DNA from: Tolypothrix sp. PCC 7910
GTDB lineage: Bacteria; Cyanobacteriota; Cyanobacteriia; Cyanobacteriales; Nostocaceae
Direction: 5' to 3'
DNA: 64,000 bases
NCBI RefSeq assembly: GCF_011769525.1
Contig: NZ_CP050440.1
Coordinates: forward strand, 5,457,501-5,521,500
Each line of letters opens with the position of its first letter. Within the stretch, counting starts at the first letter, position 1. Position numbers and translations under genes: made by a program. The notes below the pieces were generated by a model that worked only from the letters and a program-made list of their open reading frames with translations, was not told the DNA's origin and ran no database searches. Positions 1 to 9,272 of this stretch are shown piece after piece.

Positions 1-2
1 TT

Positions 3-3000
3 ATTCTTAGCCGTCAGAATCCCATTACTGGTTTGCTACCTGCGAGTACAGCTATAACAGCCCACGGTGATTATACAGATGCCTGGGTGCGAGACAATGT
101 TTATAGCATTTTGGCAGTGTGGGGTTTAGCACTTGCGTACCGCAAGATTGATGAAAATAAAGGCTATACCTATGAACTAGAACATAGTGCAATCAAGCTG
201 ATGCGTGGATTGCTGTTTGCAATGATGCGACAAGTTCATAAAGTAGAAAGATTTAAACATACTCAGTCACCCCTAGATGGCTTACATGCCAAATACAACA
301 CTGCTACTGGTGATATTGTGGTAGGTGATGATGAATGGGGACATTTACAAATAGATGCAACATCAATATTTTTGTTGATATTGGCTCAAATGACCGCTTC
401 CGGATTGCAAATAATTTATACCATTGATGAAGTTAATTTTGTCCAAAATTTGGTTTACTACATTGGACGAGCCTATCGCACACCAGATTACGGCATTTGG
501 GAACGTGGTAACAAAATAAATCGTGGTAATGCGGAGTTAAATGCTAGTTCTGTCGGGATGGCTAAAGCGGCGTTAGAAGCCATCAACGGGTTAGATTTAT
601 TTGGTGTGCGTGGAAGTCAAGCTTCAGTAATTCATGTTCTCCCAGATGAAATTGCGCGCGCTCGCTTAACGTTAGAATCGCTATTACCTAGAGAATCTGG
701 CTCAAAAGAAATAGATGCGGCGCTGTTGAGTATTATTAGCTTTCCCGCTTTTGCAGTAGAAGACGAGAAACTACGCGATCGCACCCTTAACGATATTATT
801 AACAAACTCCAAGGTAAATACGGCTGTAAACGCTTCCTGCGAGACGGACACCAAACCGTGTTAGAAGATAACCAACGTCTACATTACGAACCTTGGGAAC
901 TAAAGCAATTTGAGCATATAGAGTGTGAATGGCCTTTATTTTTCACTTATTTATTGTTAGATGGCTTGTTTCGCAACGATAAAGCACAAGTTGAATATTA
1001 CCAGGAACGTTTAGAAGTCTTACTTGTAGAACGCGATGGCTTGCAGTTATTACCAGAACTATATTATGTTGCCGAAGAGAATATAGAAGCGGAAAAAGCT
1101 GCACCTCAAAGCCAACCTCGGTTACCTAATGAAAATGTCCCTTTAGTATGGGCCCAAAGTTTATATTTTCTCGCCCAAATGTTAAATGATGGACTAATCG
1201 CTATTGGTGATATTGACCCTTTAGGTAGATATTTATCTATCGGTAAACAAAGAGAATCCCTTGTACAAATTGCCTTGATTGCAGAAGATGAAGATTTACA
1301 AGCAAAACTCGAAGTTTACGGCATTGAAAGCCAAACCCCTAAGCAATTAGAACCGATACAAGTGAGAAATGCAGGGGATCTTTCCGCTATTTATACCCAA
1401 ATTGGACGCAATGATAAACTGGGGTTAACAGGTCGACCAGTCCGCCGCTTACGCAGTTTGACTACATCTCGCATTTTTCGGATTCTCGACCAAACAATTG
1501 TATTTTTACCATCTTTCTTAGATGCCCAACAGTTTTACTTAACTCTTGATTACCATTTCTTGCTCGATCAAATTAGGAGTGAACTCGCTTACATTCAAAA
1601 ATACTGGAGTGATTTAGGTCGGCCTACTCTCACTTTGATGTTAACCCATACTATGTTAGAAATCGGTTCTGATGCCTTATTAGAGTTAATGCAAGAACTA
1701 AAAGATGGTGTGTGTCATGGAGTCAGAGTAAAATTAGGGCGATTAAATCAGTTAATGTTAACAGCAGCGATTCAAAGAATTGATTTTCTGCCAGATGATG
1801 AATTTTCCCTACCAGCAGTTAAAGATGCGGGGTTACATTGCTATTATTTGGCATATCACCCTGGAAAAAATTGGCAATTAGAGCATACCCAAGAATTCCA
1901 AATGGAATGTGAAACCAACTTGGGATTTTTACTATCTGCTTTACGTGCTTCCGAAAATATTTACGAGCAAATTGAGTTATTGCAGACTTTAAAGCGCTTG
2001 CAAGGACTAGATTTTGATACTGGGTTTGGTGGCCCTCAATCTATTGTCACTGTAGATAATTTACTTGATGAAGTATATACCAAAGCTGGGGATTTAGGAC
2101 TTTGGGCGATCGTGCGCCGGGTTGCAGGTTTGCGACAAATGGTAGATATTGGTTTGTCCGATGCTGTCACCAGTATTTTGGTCAGGGGTAAGCAAATTTC
2201 TGTAGGTAGAGCTTACAGCGAAGATTCATTAATCGCAGTTCCCAAGTCTCACCATGAAATAGCCGAGAAGATTAATAACTTTTGTCGTGAAGATATCCGC
2301 GATCGCGTTCTGACTCAAGAGATTATCATCTATCTGGGTGTGTTAATTAGAGCAGAACCCGAATTATTTCAAGGATTGCTGACGTTGAAAGTCGGCTACC
2401 TCATCCTTTTAATTACCAGCAAACTAGCCAGAGAGTTAAAAGTAACTCAAGATGAAGCCTATGAATATTTAATGCAACTGTCGCCGTTTGAAGTGAAAAC
2501 GCGGTTACAAAATGTCTTAGCCGAATATGCTGGTATGAGTAAGCTTTTACGCCAGCAAGAATCACTACACGTCAAACAAAAAGAAAGTGATATTGATTGG
2601 GTATTACCATTTACCAATGATGCGGACATTGAAGTACCAGCAGGTGGATGGCGGCGATTCCGTCAAGCTGAAGGCGCAACCGGACGCGTACCCAAAGACT
2701 TTTTTCAGCAAGTTTGGCTATTGATGAAACATTGCAAAGGTATAGTAATTGGCGATAAATTAGAACGCCGCAATCGCTTGGATAGTGAATTAATGCTGTC
2801 AGAAATGACACCAGGAGAAAGAAATTTTGCTTTATTAGTTGAGCATCTACTCAATAAAATTGAGGCTCCAGAATACCGCCAAGTTAATATCGAAGCATTA
2901 GTTGAGCTAGCTACGATCGCAGCCAATAATCCCAAGCTGCAAATAGAAGAATATATGGTCTTGGATGTATTAATTGGTCATGCCGTCAGATTAGCATGGT

Positions 3001-3146
3001 TAGATGCCCATCCCGAAAGAGGCGATCGCTATGATGAGGATAAGGCCAATGCTTGGCGATCGTTTTACAATACTTCTCCTAGAGATTGCGCTAGCTATAT
3101 TTTGAAAGCCTTCCGCTTCTTGACGGAGTTTGTCCAAGAGTTATAA
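3..3146 (+). CDS. Glycoside hydrolase family 15-related protein (phosphorylase kinase alpha/beta-like), 5' partial
   Basis: The frame is open to the window edge, and residues before the first possible TTG codon at 33 (RQNPITGLLPAST) belong to the family, so the gene starts upstream and only its 3' part is here. The N-terminal part has the GH15/phosphorylase kinase alpha signature: GLLPAST, then HGDYTDAWVRDNVYSI, then a WERGNKINRG stretch. At over 1040 residues it matches the long cyanobacterial GH15-like proteins rather than short glucoamylases. The family fold is an (alpha/alpha)6 barrel acting on or sensing alpha-glucans. The exact activity in cyanobacteria is not established, so a role in glycogen metabolism is inference. 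No signal peptide can be judged because the N-terminus is missing. A hairpin terminator follows. Confidence 0.85.
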   Translation: MLSRQNPITGLLPASTAITAHGDYTDAWVRDNVYSILAVWGLALAYRKIDENKGYTYELEHSAIKLMRGLLFAMMRQVHKVERFKHTQSPLDGLHAKYNTATGDIVVGDDEWGHLQIDATSIFLLILAQMTASGLQIIYTIDEVNFVQNLVYYIGRAYRTPDYGIWERGNKINRGNAELNASSVGMAKAALEAINGLDLFGVRGSQASVIHVLPDEIARARLTLESLLPRESGSKEIDAALLSIISFPAFAVEDEKLRDRTLNDIINKLQGKYGCKRFLRDGHQTVLEDNQRLHYEPWELKQFEHIECEWPLFFTYLLLDGLFRNDKAQVEYYQERLEVLLVERDGLQLLPELYYVAEENIEAEKAAPQSQPRLPNENVPLVWAQSLYFLAQMLNDGLIAIGDIDPLGRYLSIGKQRESLVQIALIAEDEDLQAKLEVYGIESQTPKQLEPIQVRNAGDLSAIYTQIGRNDKLGLTGRPVRRLRSLTTSRIFRILDQTIVFLPSFLDAQQFYLTLDYHFLLDQIRSELAYIQKYWSDLGRPTLTLMLTHTMLEIGSDALLELMQELKDGVCHGVRVKLGRLNQLMLTAAIQRIDFLPDDEFSLPAVKDAGLHCYYLAYHPGKNWQLEHTQEFQMECETNLGFLLSALRASENIYEQIELLQTLKRLQGLDFDTGFGGPQSIVTVDNLLDEVYTKAGDLGLWAIVRRVAGLRQMVDIGLSDAVTSILVRGKQISVGRAYSEDSLIAVPKSHHEIAEKINNFCREDIRDRVLTQEIIIYLGVLIRAEPELFQGLLTLKVGYLILLITSKLARELKVTQDEAYEYLMQLSPFEVKTRLQNVLAEYAGMSKLLRQQESLHVKQKESDIDWVLPFTNDADIEVPAGGWRRFRQAEGATGRVPKDFFQQVWLLMKHCKGIVIGDKLERRNRLDSELMLSEMTPGERNFALLVEHLLNKIEAPEYRQVNIEALVELATIAANNPKLQIEEYMVLDVLIGHAVRLAWLDAHPERGDRYDEDKANAWRSFYNTSPRDCASYILKAFRFLTEFVQEL

Positions 3147-3208
3147 AGATATAGGGAAAAACAGGTAAGCACAACTTCCTACCTTGCTAACCTCCCCGTA
3201 AAAAATAT

Positions 3209-3236
3209 CCCCCTGCTTTCTCAGTAGGGGGTTTGT
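3209..3236. terminator. Hairpin terminator between convergent genes
   Basis: CCCCCTGC (3209-3216) pairs with GTAGGGGG (3224-3231; one G-T wobble) around a 7-nt loop, followed by TTTGTCAAATTTT. It lies between the convergent GH15-like and DUF1232 genes and could stop transcription from either side. Confidence 0.6.
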
Positions 3237-3259
3237 CAAATTTTATATTTTTTAAAAAA

Positions 3260-3574
3260 CTACTTGACAGAGACAGCATCAACATCGACAGTATTTCCGG
3301 TGGCGCTAGAATTCTCAGTTGTAGGGGTGGTATTAGTTTCTACATAACCCTTCCGAGCTTTCCAGCCTTCAATCACTAATCCAGATACCTCAGTCACTAG
3401 CAGGGTCAGCAATAAAACATCGTCAATTTCTCCCACAATGGGAATAAAATCTGGAGCAATATCAATGGGACTGGCAATATAAACTAGTGTTCCTAAAATT
3501 ACCCACCAACGGTATTTGGGATTCCGAAGTAAATTTCGATACCAAGTGTAAACTGATTCAAGTGAAAATTTCAT
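3260..3574 (-). CDS. DUF1232/YkvA-family small membrane protein
   Basis: This 104-aa protein carries the DUF1232 core: a hydrophobic segment with SPIDIAPDFIPIVGEIDD (about residues 35-53), then a second hydrophobic stretch, giving a small membrane-associated protein with a short Thr/Ser/Asn-rich tail. The start ATG has a good ribosome site (GGAGG, about 8 nt upstream). The family has no proven biochemical role. It is convergent with the GH15-like gene and divergent from the ExbB-like gene, and no operon partner is apparent. Confidence 0.8.
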   Translation of the reverse strand: MKFSLESVYTWYRNLLRNPKYRWWVILGTLVYIASPIDIAPDFIPIVGEIDDVLLLTLLVTEVSGLVIEGWKARKGYVETNTTPTTENSSATGNTVDVDAVSVK

Positions 3575-3877
3575 GTTTTGAACCTCCAGTTACCTTTAAT
3601 TTTGGCAAATTATGCTTGAAATTCCCGGTGGGAATAACCGTCCAATTTGGTCTGGGAGATGCTACTAAAACAATTCAAAATTTAAATTTCTATTTTTAAA
3701 TTAATCAACTCTAGTGATAATAAGGATTCTGGCTACTGAGGTTATGTACAGTAAAAATGCAAGATAAATATTGTGATTGTGTAATCCGGCATAAGAGTAT
3801 GGTAATGGTGCATTAATCTCTAGAATTAAAGTGCTTTGGCATAGTTGCTCTAGACATGGAGGGAGGAGACTTAAACT

Positions 3878-4651
3878 GTGGATATTTTAGATTTATTTTA
3901 CAAAGGCGGCCCAGCGATGTGGCCTTTGCTGGCGTTGTCAATTTTAGCTTTGAGTGTGATTTTTGAGCGTCTGTGGTTCTGGCTACGAATTCTCACTCAA
4001 GAAAAAGAAATAGTTGACCGCGTTTTAGATGCTGCTGCTGAAAATTGGGAAACAGCTGCAGATATTGCTAGACAAGCCACAAATCAACCCATTGGTAGGT
4101 TTCTATATGCTCCCTTAAGATTAGTAAAAAATGATGCGGAAACCTTTCGCTTGGCTTTGGAAGCGACAGCAGAAGATGAGTTAGCGGGAATGCGTCGGGG
4201 TGAAAAGCTGTTAGAAGCTGTAATTGCTCTTGCACCACTATTGGGATTGTTGGGTACAGTTTTAGGTTTAATTCATTCTCTACGTTCAATTCGGATTGGT
4301 GACTTGGGAACCGAATCTGCTGCTGGGGTAACTACAGGTATTGGTGAATCCCTAATTAGTACAGCCAGTGGATTAATAGTTGCTATTGTGAGTTTGGTAT
4401 TCTACCGCCTATTTCAAAGTTTTGTCGTCAACCAAGTCAAGGTTTTTCGGAAAGCAGGGAATGATATGGAATTGCTTTATCGTCAGTCCCCACCAGACTT
4501 GAGCAATACTGCATCAATAATTTTGCGAGAATCTTCCAGGGAAAATTTCACACCACCCCGTAAACGCGGTAGAAACAAATTTTCTAATTCTTCTGAAGTC
4601 TCAGATCAAACTGATTCATTAGATTCTGAGAATAATCAAAGTAATTCGTAG
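3878..4651 (+). CDS. MotA/TolQ/ExbB proton channel family protein
   Basis: This 257-aa inner-membrane protein starts at GTG with a strong upstream GGAGGAG. It has an N-terminal membrane segment (about residues 13-33), a cytoplasmic stretch, and two further membrane segments (about 113-133 and 155-178) containing the family motif [14 protein letters not shown]. Such proteins form the proton channel that energises outer-membrane processes through an ExbD/TolR partner, here encoded 100 bp downstream. The C-terminal tail (about residues 205-257) is polar and charged, and is longer than in classic ExbB. The outer-membrane process it powers (TonB-dependent uptake or other) cannot be told from this window, since no TonB or receptor is nearby. 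Confidence 0.85.
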   Translation: MDILDLFYKGGPAMWPLLALSILALSVIFERLWFWLRILTQEKEIVDRVLDAAAENWETAADIARQATNQPIGRFLYAPLRLVKNDAETFRLALEATAEDELAGMRRGEKLLEAVIALAPLLGLLGTVLGLIHSLRSIRIGDLGTESAAGVTTGIGESLISTASGLIVAIVSLVFYRLFQSFVVNQVKVFRKAGNDMELLYRQSPPDLSNTASIILRESSRENFTPPRKRGRNKFSNSSEVSDQTDSLDSENNQSNS

Positions 4652-4656
4652 TTGAT

Positions 4657-4716
4657 AATTCGTAATTCGTAGTTACCATCGTTATTAGGTTTTCTTTTAA
4701 TTACGAATTACGAATT
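4657..4716. repeat. Perfect 15-bp inverted repeat between exbB- and exbD-like genes
   Basis: AATTCGTAATTCGTA (4657-4671) is exactly complementary to TACGAATTACGAATT (4702-4716), with a 30-nt spacer. A further copy of TAATTCGTA overlaps the end of the upstream gene (4642-4650). The arm reaches the only TTG start upstream of the ExbD-like ATG, which argues against that TTG. It resembles dispersed GTAATTCGTAATT repeats of Nostoc-type genomes and may attenuate transcription within the pair. Confidence 0.7.
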
Positions 4717-4751
4717 TGTCATTCAACCCATTAAATAGTTACAGAGAAACA

Positions 4752-5426
4752 ATGAAAATTAATTTACATACCCCAGTTGAAGAAGTTCAAATACAAATTA
4801 TTCCATTGATAGATGTTGTTTTTTGTATTCTGACATTTTTTTTGTTGGCGGCTTTGCAATTCACACGCCAAGAAGCAATTAATGCCATTAATCTAGATTT
4901 ACCCAAAGCTAACACGGGTACATCACCTACTGCAGCACTACAAGGCAATAGTAATATCTTACCTGTAACTATTGATGCTGTTGGTCAAACCTATGTGGAA
5001 AAACAAATAGTTAGACGAGACCAATTAGCAGAGATTTTAAAGAATTATGTTCAACAAAACCCTAATGGTGTTTTAGTACTGAATGCATCGCGGACAGCAA
5101 CATACAACGATGTTATCTCAACATTAGATTTACTTCGCCAAGTAGGAGGCGATCGCGTCTCTTTGGGAATTATACCAAACCAATCTCAAACACCTACTAA
5201 TTCTACTCTTCCTGGAATTCCAGCTTTTCCCACTAACCCTGGTGCTAATCCTGTACCAAACACTGCACCAGTTCCAGGCATCAATCCCCAAGGTAATGTT
5301 AATCCTAACTTGCCCACAGCGCCTAATTCGCCTCAAACTGGCCAAAATCTTCAGATTGCTCCCAACACCACAACACCCAATAGAAATTTAGCACCAGGAA
5401 AAACTACTTCTACTCCTGCAAGATGA
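4752..5426 (+). CDS. ExbD/TolR-family biopolymer transport protein
   Basis: The start is placed at the ATG at 4752 (MKINLHTPVEEVQIQIIPLID), because the upstream in-frame TTG at 4716 lies in an inverted repeat and ExbD proteins begin in this way. A single membrane segment follows (VVFCILTFFLLAALQF) with the conserved Asp of IPLIDVVF needed for proton coupling, then a periplasmic ExbD fold (about residues 60-140). The last 75-80 residues are a Pro/Asn/Thr-rich low-complexity tail, unusual for the family, perhaps a periplasmic spacer. It pairs with the proton channel gene just upstream. Confidence 0.85.
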   Translation: MKINLHTPVEEVQIQIIPLIDVVFCILTFFLLAALQFTRQEAINAINLDLPKANTGTSPTAALQGNSNILPVTIDAVGQTYVEKQIVRRDQLAEILKNYVQQNPNGVLVLNASRTATYNDVISTLDLLRQVGGDRVSLGIIPNQSQTPTNSTLPGIPAFPTNPGANPVPNTAPVPGINPQGNVNPNLPTAPNSPQTGQNLQIAPNTTTPNRNLAPGKTTSTPAR

Positions 5427-6117
5427 TATCAAGATGGTGCGTTAACTAAGTAACGCACCCTACTGATTATTAAATAATTTATTTTTTGTATTACTTAAAC
5501 TGTCACGTATTTAATTTTGTACTCTTTTTGTAACTTACCTATTACTGGCCTTTTAAATTACAATGTCACTCATGTTTTAGATTAATAACGGTTAAATGCC
5601 AATCGTCAACAGCCAAAATTTAATGATGCAACTTGCATGATATACAGCTTAAAACTAAAAATATTCCAAATAAACTTTTCCGAAATAAAAAACTCTGCTA
5701 ATTTAGAAATAGTAAGCTGATTATCAAAAATTGTTTCCTAGTAGACTGAGGATTTATTCGTCTGTTTGTAGTCTTGGTGGGGATAAATAAGTTCGTAATC
5801 AGTGCTTGAGTCTTGAAATTTTCAGTACAAGGCTGACTCATTACGAACTCATCGAGATGAATGACACAGGCTATTAAGTTAAAACAGGTTTATTTTGCAT
5901 ATTTACTCATTAAGATAGCTCGTTCTTGAATAGAAAGTGGCTAGTTAATGACGCTGGCTTTCTGCGTTTATTAAACTAGCATTCCCAAGCCGAGATAGAC
6001 ACAAATTAATGCAATAATATGCAACTTAAATGTGTAATAGCTTAGTATTTTTAGCTCAAGACTCAGTACTTTTTTATTTCAATTACTATCGCCATTAGCG
6101 TTTTCAGGGTTGTGGCA
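5427..6117. other. Long intergenic region with a nested hairpin element
   Basis: About 690 bp with no convincing reading frame. It holds the hairpin at 5437-5460 and a structured block at 5790-5849: AGTTCGTAAT (5790-5799) pairs with ATTACGAACT (5840-5849), TGAGTC (5807-5812) pairs with GACTCA (5835-5840, sharing one base), and TGAAA/TTTCA sits at the tip. It could be a small RNA or a palindromic repeat. Nothing else was recognised. Confidence 0.4.
5437..5460. terminator. Hairpin after exbD-like gene (repeat-type)
   Basis: GGTGCGTTA (5437-5445) and TAACGCACC (5452-5460) form a perfect 9-bp stem with a 6-nt loop, 10 nt after the stop codon. There is no clear U-tract, so it may be a dispersed GGTGCGTTA repeat that also serves as a 3' end. 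Confidence 0.5.
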
Positions 6118-6483
6118 ATGAGTGAAATTTGGAAAATTGTAGTTGTTTGGATAGTAACATCTATCAGTTTGTTGATTATTAGCAAGCTACCATTGGGAGT
6201 AGAAATTGATACTCCTGATAAAGCATTACTTTCAGCAGCAGTTCTCGGCATTGTAACGTCATTAGTAAGGCCAATTCTCGGACTCGCTTTTGTATTACCA
6301 AGTCTGCTTACATTAGATATGTTATCCGGCTTGTTTACATTTATGGTCGCCGTTGTTTGTTTTAGTATTGCTGCTTGGTTAGTAGAAGGTTTTCGCTTAC
6401 GCTTCGGTATTTGGAGTGCCATATTAGGAGCGTTTGCACTCACTATCATCAACAATTTGATTTACCGATTGTTAGGTGTATAG
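6118..6483 (+). CDS. Phage holin family 4 / YvlD-like small membrane protein
   Basis: This protein of about 121 aa has four hydrophobic segments (about residues 7-24, 36-55, 64-86 and 100-115) and the pattern LPLGVEIDTP and LVRPILGL typical of the YvlD/phage_holin_4_2 family. The name is historical and no phage genes are nearby. ATG at 6118 is preferred over GTG at 6112, since AGGG at 6106-6109 has proper spacing only to the ATG. The function is unknown; Bacillus relatives are linked to envelope stress. Confidence 0.7.
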   Translation: MSEIWKIVVVWIVTSISLLIISKLPLGVEIDTPDKALLSAAVLGIVTSLVRPILGLAFVLPSLLTLDMLSGLFTFMVAVVCFSIAAWLVEGFRLRFGIWSAILGAFALTIINNLIYRLLGV

Positions 6484-6704
6484 GTGATAAATCTGAAATG
6501 CAAAATATCTAGTACACAGTTAATACGTATCCCAGTTTTTTTACTATTGACTGTGCCAATTTGAGATGCAAGATGAGAAATTATGCCGATTTATTTGCTC
6601 TTATTTTATGGGCAAATTAAATCTAAAATCTTTATTTAAAACATTCAAACCCCGTAACCTAATGGTCGGGGTCAATCCAAAATTCAAAATAGTTTGACTA
6701 TAAA

Positions 6705-7412
6705 CTATTCGTTGGTACTGGGAGGCGCAACAGTAGTAGTTGATTGTTGCTTGCGCTGTTCGCGTTTTTTGCGATCGGCTAAGAGCATATCTGCCATTAC
6801 TACTAGCGCTTGTGCTATCTTGTCGAGATTAGATCGGTAAAGATCCAAATCCTTAGTAAATTTATCATCAGAGATATGCAAGCCAGTAGCAATATTTTTC
6901 AGAGCTTCGTTACGCTGCTTTTCGTCTTTGACTAATTCAGGATCAGAAACTTCCAATAACGAAAATAAACCAATTGCAAATAAGCGGTTGTATTTAAAGT
7001 TAGGATTATTAGCGATCGCTTGCAATTGCGCTTGCAACTCAGCATCTCTATCTAAAGTAGTAGTTTGACTAAGCCACGCAATTAAATCATTAACTGGTAA
7101 GCTTTTAGCTATACCTTGCAATCTTTCAGCATCTTGTCTGTAGCGCTGCTCATCTTGCTCTACAGCCTGACATAAGGCACTAAAAATCGATTCCTTATCC
7201 CGTTCTGGTTGGTAGCCTTGCATAAACCGATCAAAGGTTGTGACAACGCCCAAGCCATAAATTGGATTGTAGCTAAAATCGACATTTACTGACAGCAGAT
7301 GCATTTCCACCATCAACTCTTCCACTACCCGACGATAAATCGTATTGATTGGACGGGTGTGAACAGAGTAGAATGTTCGCTTTGTATCAGAGACAGTACG
7401 GACGTTATTCAC
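6705..7412 (-). CDS. thf1: Thf1/Psb29 thylakoid and photosystem II biogenesis protein
   Basis: This 235-aa protein starts at GTG and has the Thf1 hallmark N-terminus (NNVRTVSDTKRTFYSVHTRP), then VVEELMVEMHLLSVN and YNPIYGLGVVTTFDRFM. The C-terminus is a charged helix (DRKKREQRKQQ) and a short Thr/Pro tail. Thf1/Psb29 co-purifies with photosystem II assembly intermediates and acts with FtsH proteases in D1 repair and in thylakoid formation in plants. It has no membrane segments, in keeping with a soluble protein attached to thylakoids. It is divergent from the cpcT-like gene across a repeat-bearing spacer. Confidence 0.93.
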   Translation of the reverse strand: MNNVRTVSDTKRTFYSVHTRPINTIYRRVVEELMVEMHLLSVNVDFSYNPIYGLGVVTTFDRFMQGYQPERDKESIFSALCQAVEQDEQRYRQDAERLQGIAKSLPVNDLIAWLSQTTTLDRDAELQAQLQAIANNPNFKYNRLFAIGLFSLLEVSDPELVKDEKQRNEALKNIATGLHISDDKFTKDLDLYRSNLDKIAQALVVMADMLLADRKKREQRKQQSTTTVAPPSTNE

Positions 7413-7619
7413 AAAGAAAATGTTAAGGGCGACGTGTTTTTATTCTCTCGCTTAAAGTCTACTTTGCCAAGTTCGGGTTTCCACTAGCGAGTAAGTGGTT
7501 TACAATATTTTTACATTATTAACTATACTTTACATTTTCATCCTCATGTTGGCTGTTACCTAAAGCCATCAGCCAGTGCTGATGAGAATTCTGACATACA
7601 AGTATGACAAAGAAATAAC

Positions 7620-7720
7620 TAGTACCGCTGCGCGGAAGTCAAAAGTCAAAAGGTTAATATATCAAGGCTTTTGACTATTTGAAAGGATAGCTGTATTTAC
7701 GCTGCGCTCTATTAGTAAAA
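7620..7720. repeat. ~100-bp dispersed repeat, copy 1
   Basis: The block begins TAGTACCGCTGCGCGGAAGT and runs through a TCAAAAGTCAAAAGG stretch and a TATCAAGGCTTTTGACT stretch to TTTACGCTGCGC near its end. It matches a block at 31121-31225 along its whole length, and its left end matches the reverse complement of 20826-20849. It is non-coding and lies between thf1 and the cpcT-like gene. Confidence 0.75.
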
Positions 7721-7801
7721 ATAAACCTTGGCTTCAATACAGAGATTTTTAATTAGATATCAGGCTAAAACTACTATCTTTAACGTTTTATAACAAAATT
7801 T

Positions 7802-8398
7802 ATGAGTTTATCTCCCGAGTTAATAACTTTAGGTCAGTACCTAGCTGGTGAATTTGATAATAAAGAACAAGCGATCGCCGATCCTGTTTGGTATGTCCAC
7901 CTACGTATGTGGCAAAGACCAATCAATTTATTCTCAGAAGACAGTATTACTTTGTTTGCGGAACAAGCAAATATCATCAATCTTGATAATCCTTACCGCC
8001 AGAGGATTATGCGCTTACAGCCAGGGCATAACTCTGATGCACCTGTGAAAGTACAATACTATATGCTTAAATATCCTGACCTTTTAAAAGGTGCAGGTCG
8101 CAATCCAGCTTTACTCAATACATTAACAGCCAGCCAATTAGATTTATTACCAGGCTGTGTTCTTTCCGTTACTCAGCAACTAATAGCTCCTAACTGCTAT
8201 AAGTTTACTGCTACCTCACTGCCAAATACTAATTGCAGCTTTACCTATCTGGGTAACACCATACATGTTTCTTTAGGTTTTGAAGCCTCTGCAACAGAAT
8301 TTCACAGTTACGATAAAGGAATTGACCCAGCAACCAAAAAAGCTACCTGGGGAGCTATTTTAGGCCCTTATCGCTACACTAAGCGAGAGCAGTACTGA
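7802..8398 (+). CDS. cpcT: CpcT/CpeT-family phycobiliprotein chromophore lyase
   Basis: This 198-aa protein of the CpcT/CpeT family has an N-terminal LGQYLAGEFDNKEQA motif, VWYVHLRMWQRP, a QPYRQRI-like segment (NPYRQRIMRL) and the C-terminal stretch KATWGAILGPYRY. These lyases form a beta-barrel that attaches phycocyanobilin to Cys-153/155 of the phycocyanin or phycoerythrocyanin beta subunit. Length and motifs fit the T-type family; which beta subunit is served cannot be told here, and no phycobilisome structural genes are nearby. It is monocistronic, divergent from thf1. Confidence 0.88.
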   Translation: MSLSPELITLGQYLAGEFDNKEQAIADPVWYVHLRMWQRPINLFSEDSITLFAEQANIINLDNPYRQRIMRLQPGHNSDAPVKVQYYMLKYPDLLKGAGRNPALLNTLTASQLDLLPGCVLSVTQQLIAPNCYKFTATSLPNTNCSFTYLGNTIHVSLGFEASATEFHSYDKGIDPATKKATWGAILGPYRYTKREQY

Positions 8399-8511
8399 GT
8401 GGTGACTACTAAGAAAGAAGTAACATCACAGGTAATTTGATTTACCCTTGTTACCTTCGGTTTAACAAATTTCTCCAACTCAGTACTTATTACTCATAAC
8501 TCAACACTGTT

Positions 8512-8880
8512 TTAACTAGCGATGCTCCGAGGTACACCTTCTAAAGCTTCTTCTTCTGTTTCAAAGATTTCAAACACAGTATCCATCATCGTCACTTCAA
8601 AGACAAGTTTGGCTTCTGTATGTACGTTACATATGCGGAAACTGCCTTTGAGTTTATCAGCATCACGCATACCTGCTACTAAAGAAGTTAGTCCAGAACT
8701 ATCAATAAAGTTGACTTGGCTAAGATTCACTACTACATGGCGACTGAGTTTGGAAATGCATTCCTGTAACTTCAGGCGAAATTGCCAGGCGGTGGTGATA
8801 TCCAAGCGCCCTGTCGGTGCCAAGACAATAACGGTGTTACCATCTTGGGTTATATAGGTTTTTTGCTCTATCTGAATCAC
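8512..8880 (-). CDS. STAS-domain anti-sigma factor antagonist (SpoIIAA-like)
   Basis: This 122-aa single STAS domain starts at GTG with GGGAGG upstream. It has LTPTGRLD-like APTGRLDITTAWQF, and the phospho-acceptor loop NFIDSSGLTSLVAGMRDA, where the Ser after IDS is the expected kinase target. Such proteins take part in partner switching: dephosphorylated antagonist binds an anti-sigma or other kinase. No cognate kinase or phosphatase gene is adjacent. A stop-proximal Glu-rich end follows the domain. Confidence 0.88.
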   Translation of the reverse strand: MIQIEQKTYITQDGNTVIVLAPTGRLDITTAWQFRLKLQECISKLSRHVVVNLSQVNFIDSSGLTSLVAGMRDADKLKGSFRICNVHTEAKLVFEVTMMDTVFEIFETEEEALEGVPRSIAS

Positions 8881-9272
8881 TTAGCCTCCCTGTGGCAGTC
8901 CTTTCAGAGTTAACTACGTATTTAAAGCTGTTATTGGCGAGTCAAAAGACTTACTTGTTTGGGACTTTTGTTCCATTACTGGCTTGATGCCAGCGAATTA
9001 GTAAATTAATTGACTCACCACTAACAGAAAAATTTAATCCTGTACTTGAGATTAACAAGCAACAGCTAAAAATGTCACCTGTTTTTACTAGGTGGTTATC
9101 TTTAGTAGTTTAACTCACTGAAATGGTGCTGAGTGTCAAGATACACGTCTTGCGTTCAGAAAAGAGGCAAATGGCTGCATCTTTGATGCAAAGCGCTAAA
9201 TACCAAATTTCTTCGTTAATTCTTAGAGAGTGATCGCGGAGATTTACACAGAAATCAACAACTCTTCAAGCC
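8881..9272. other. Intergenic region with inverted-repeat structure
   Basis: About 390 bp between hemF and the STAS gene, both on the minus strand. GGCGAGTCAA (8937-8946) faces TTGACTCACC (9010-9019), a 9-of-10 inverted repeat, with a small TGGC/GCCA hairpin between. This may be the leader of the STAS gene. No coding frame is supported. Confidence 0.4.

Noticed and set aside
6118-6483. Phage holin as sign of a prophage
   Set aside because: The protein belongs to the YvlD-type branch found in chromosomes, and no phage gene is near.
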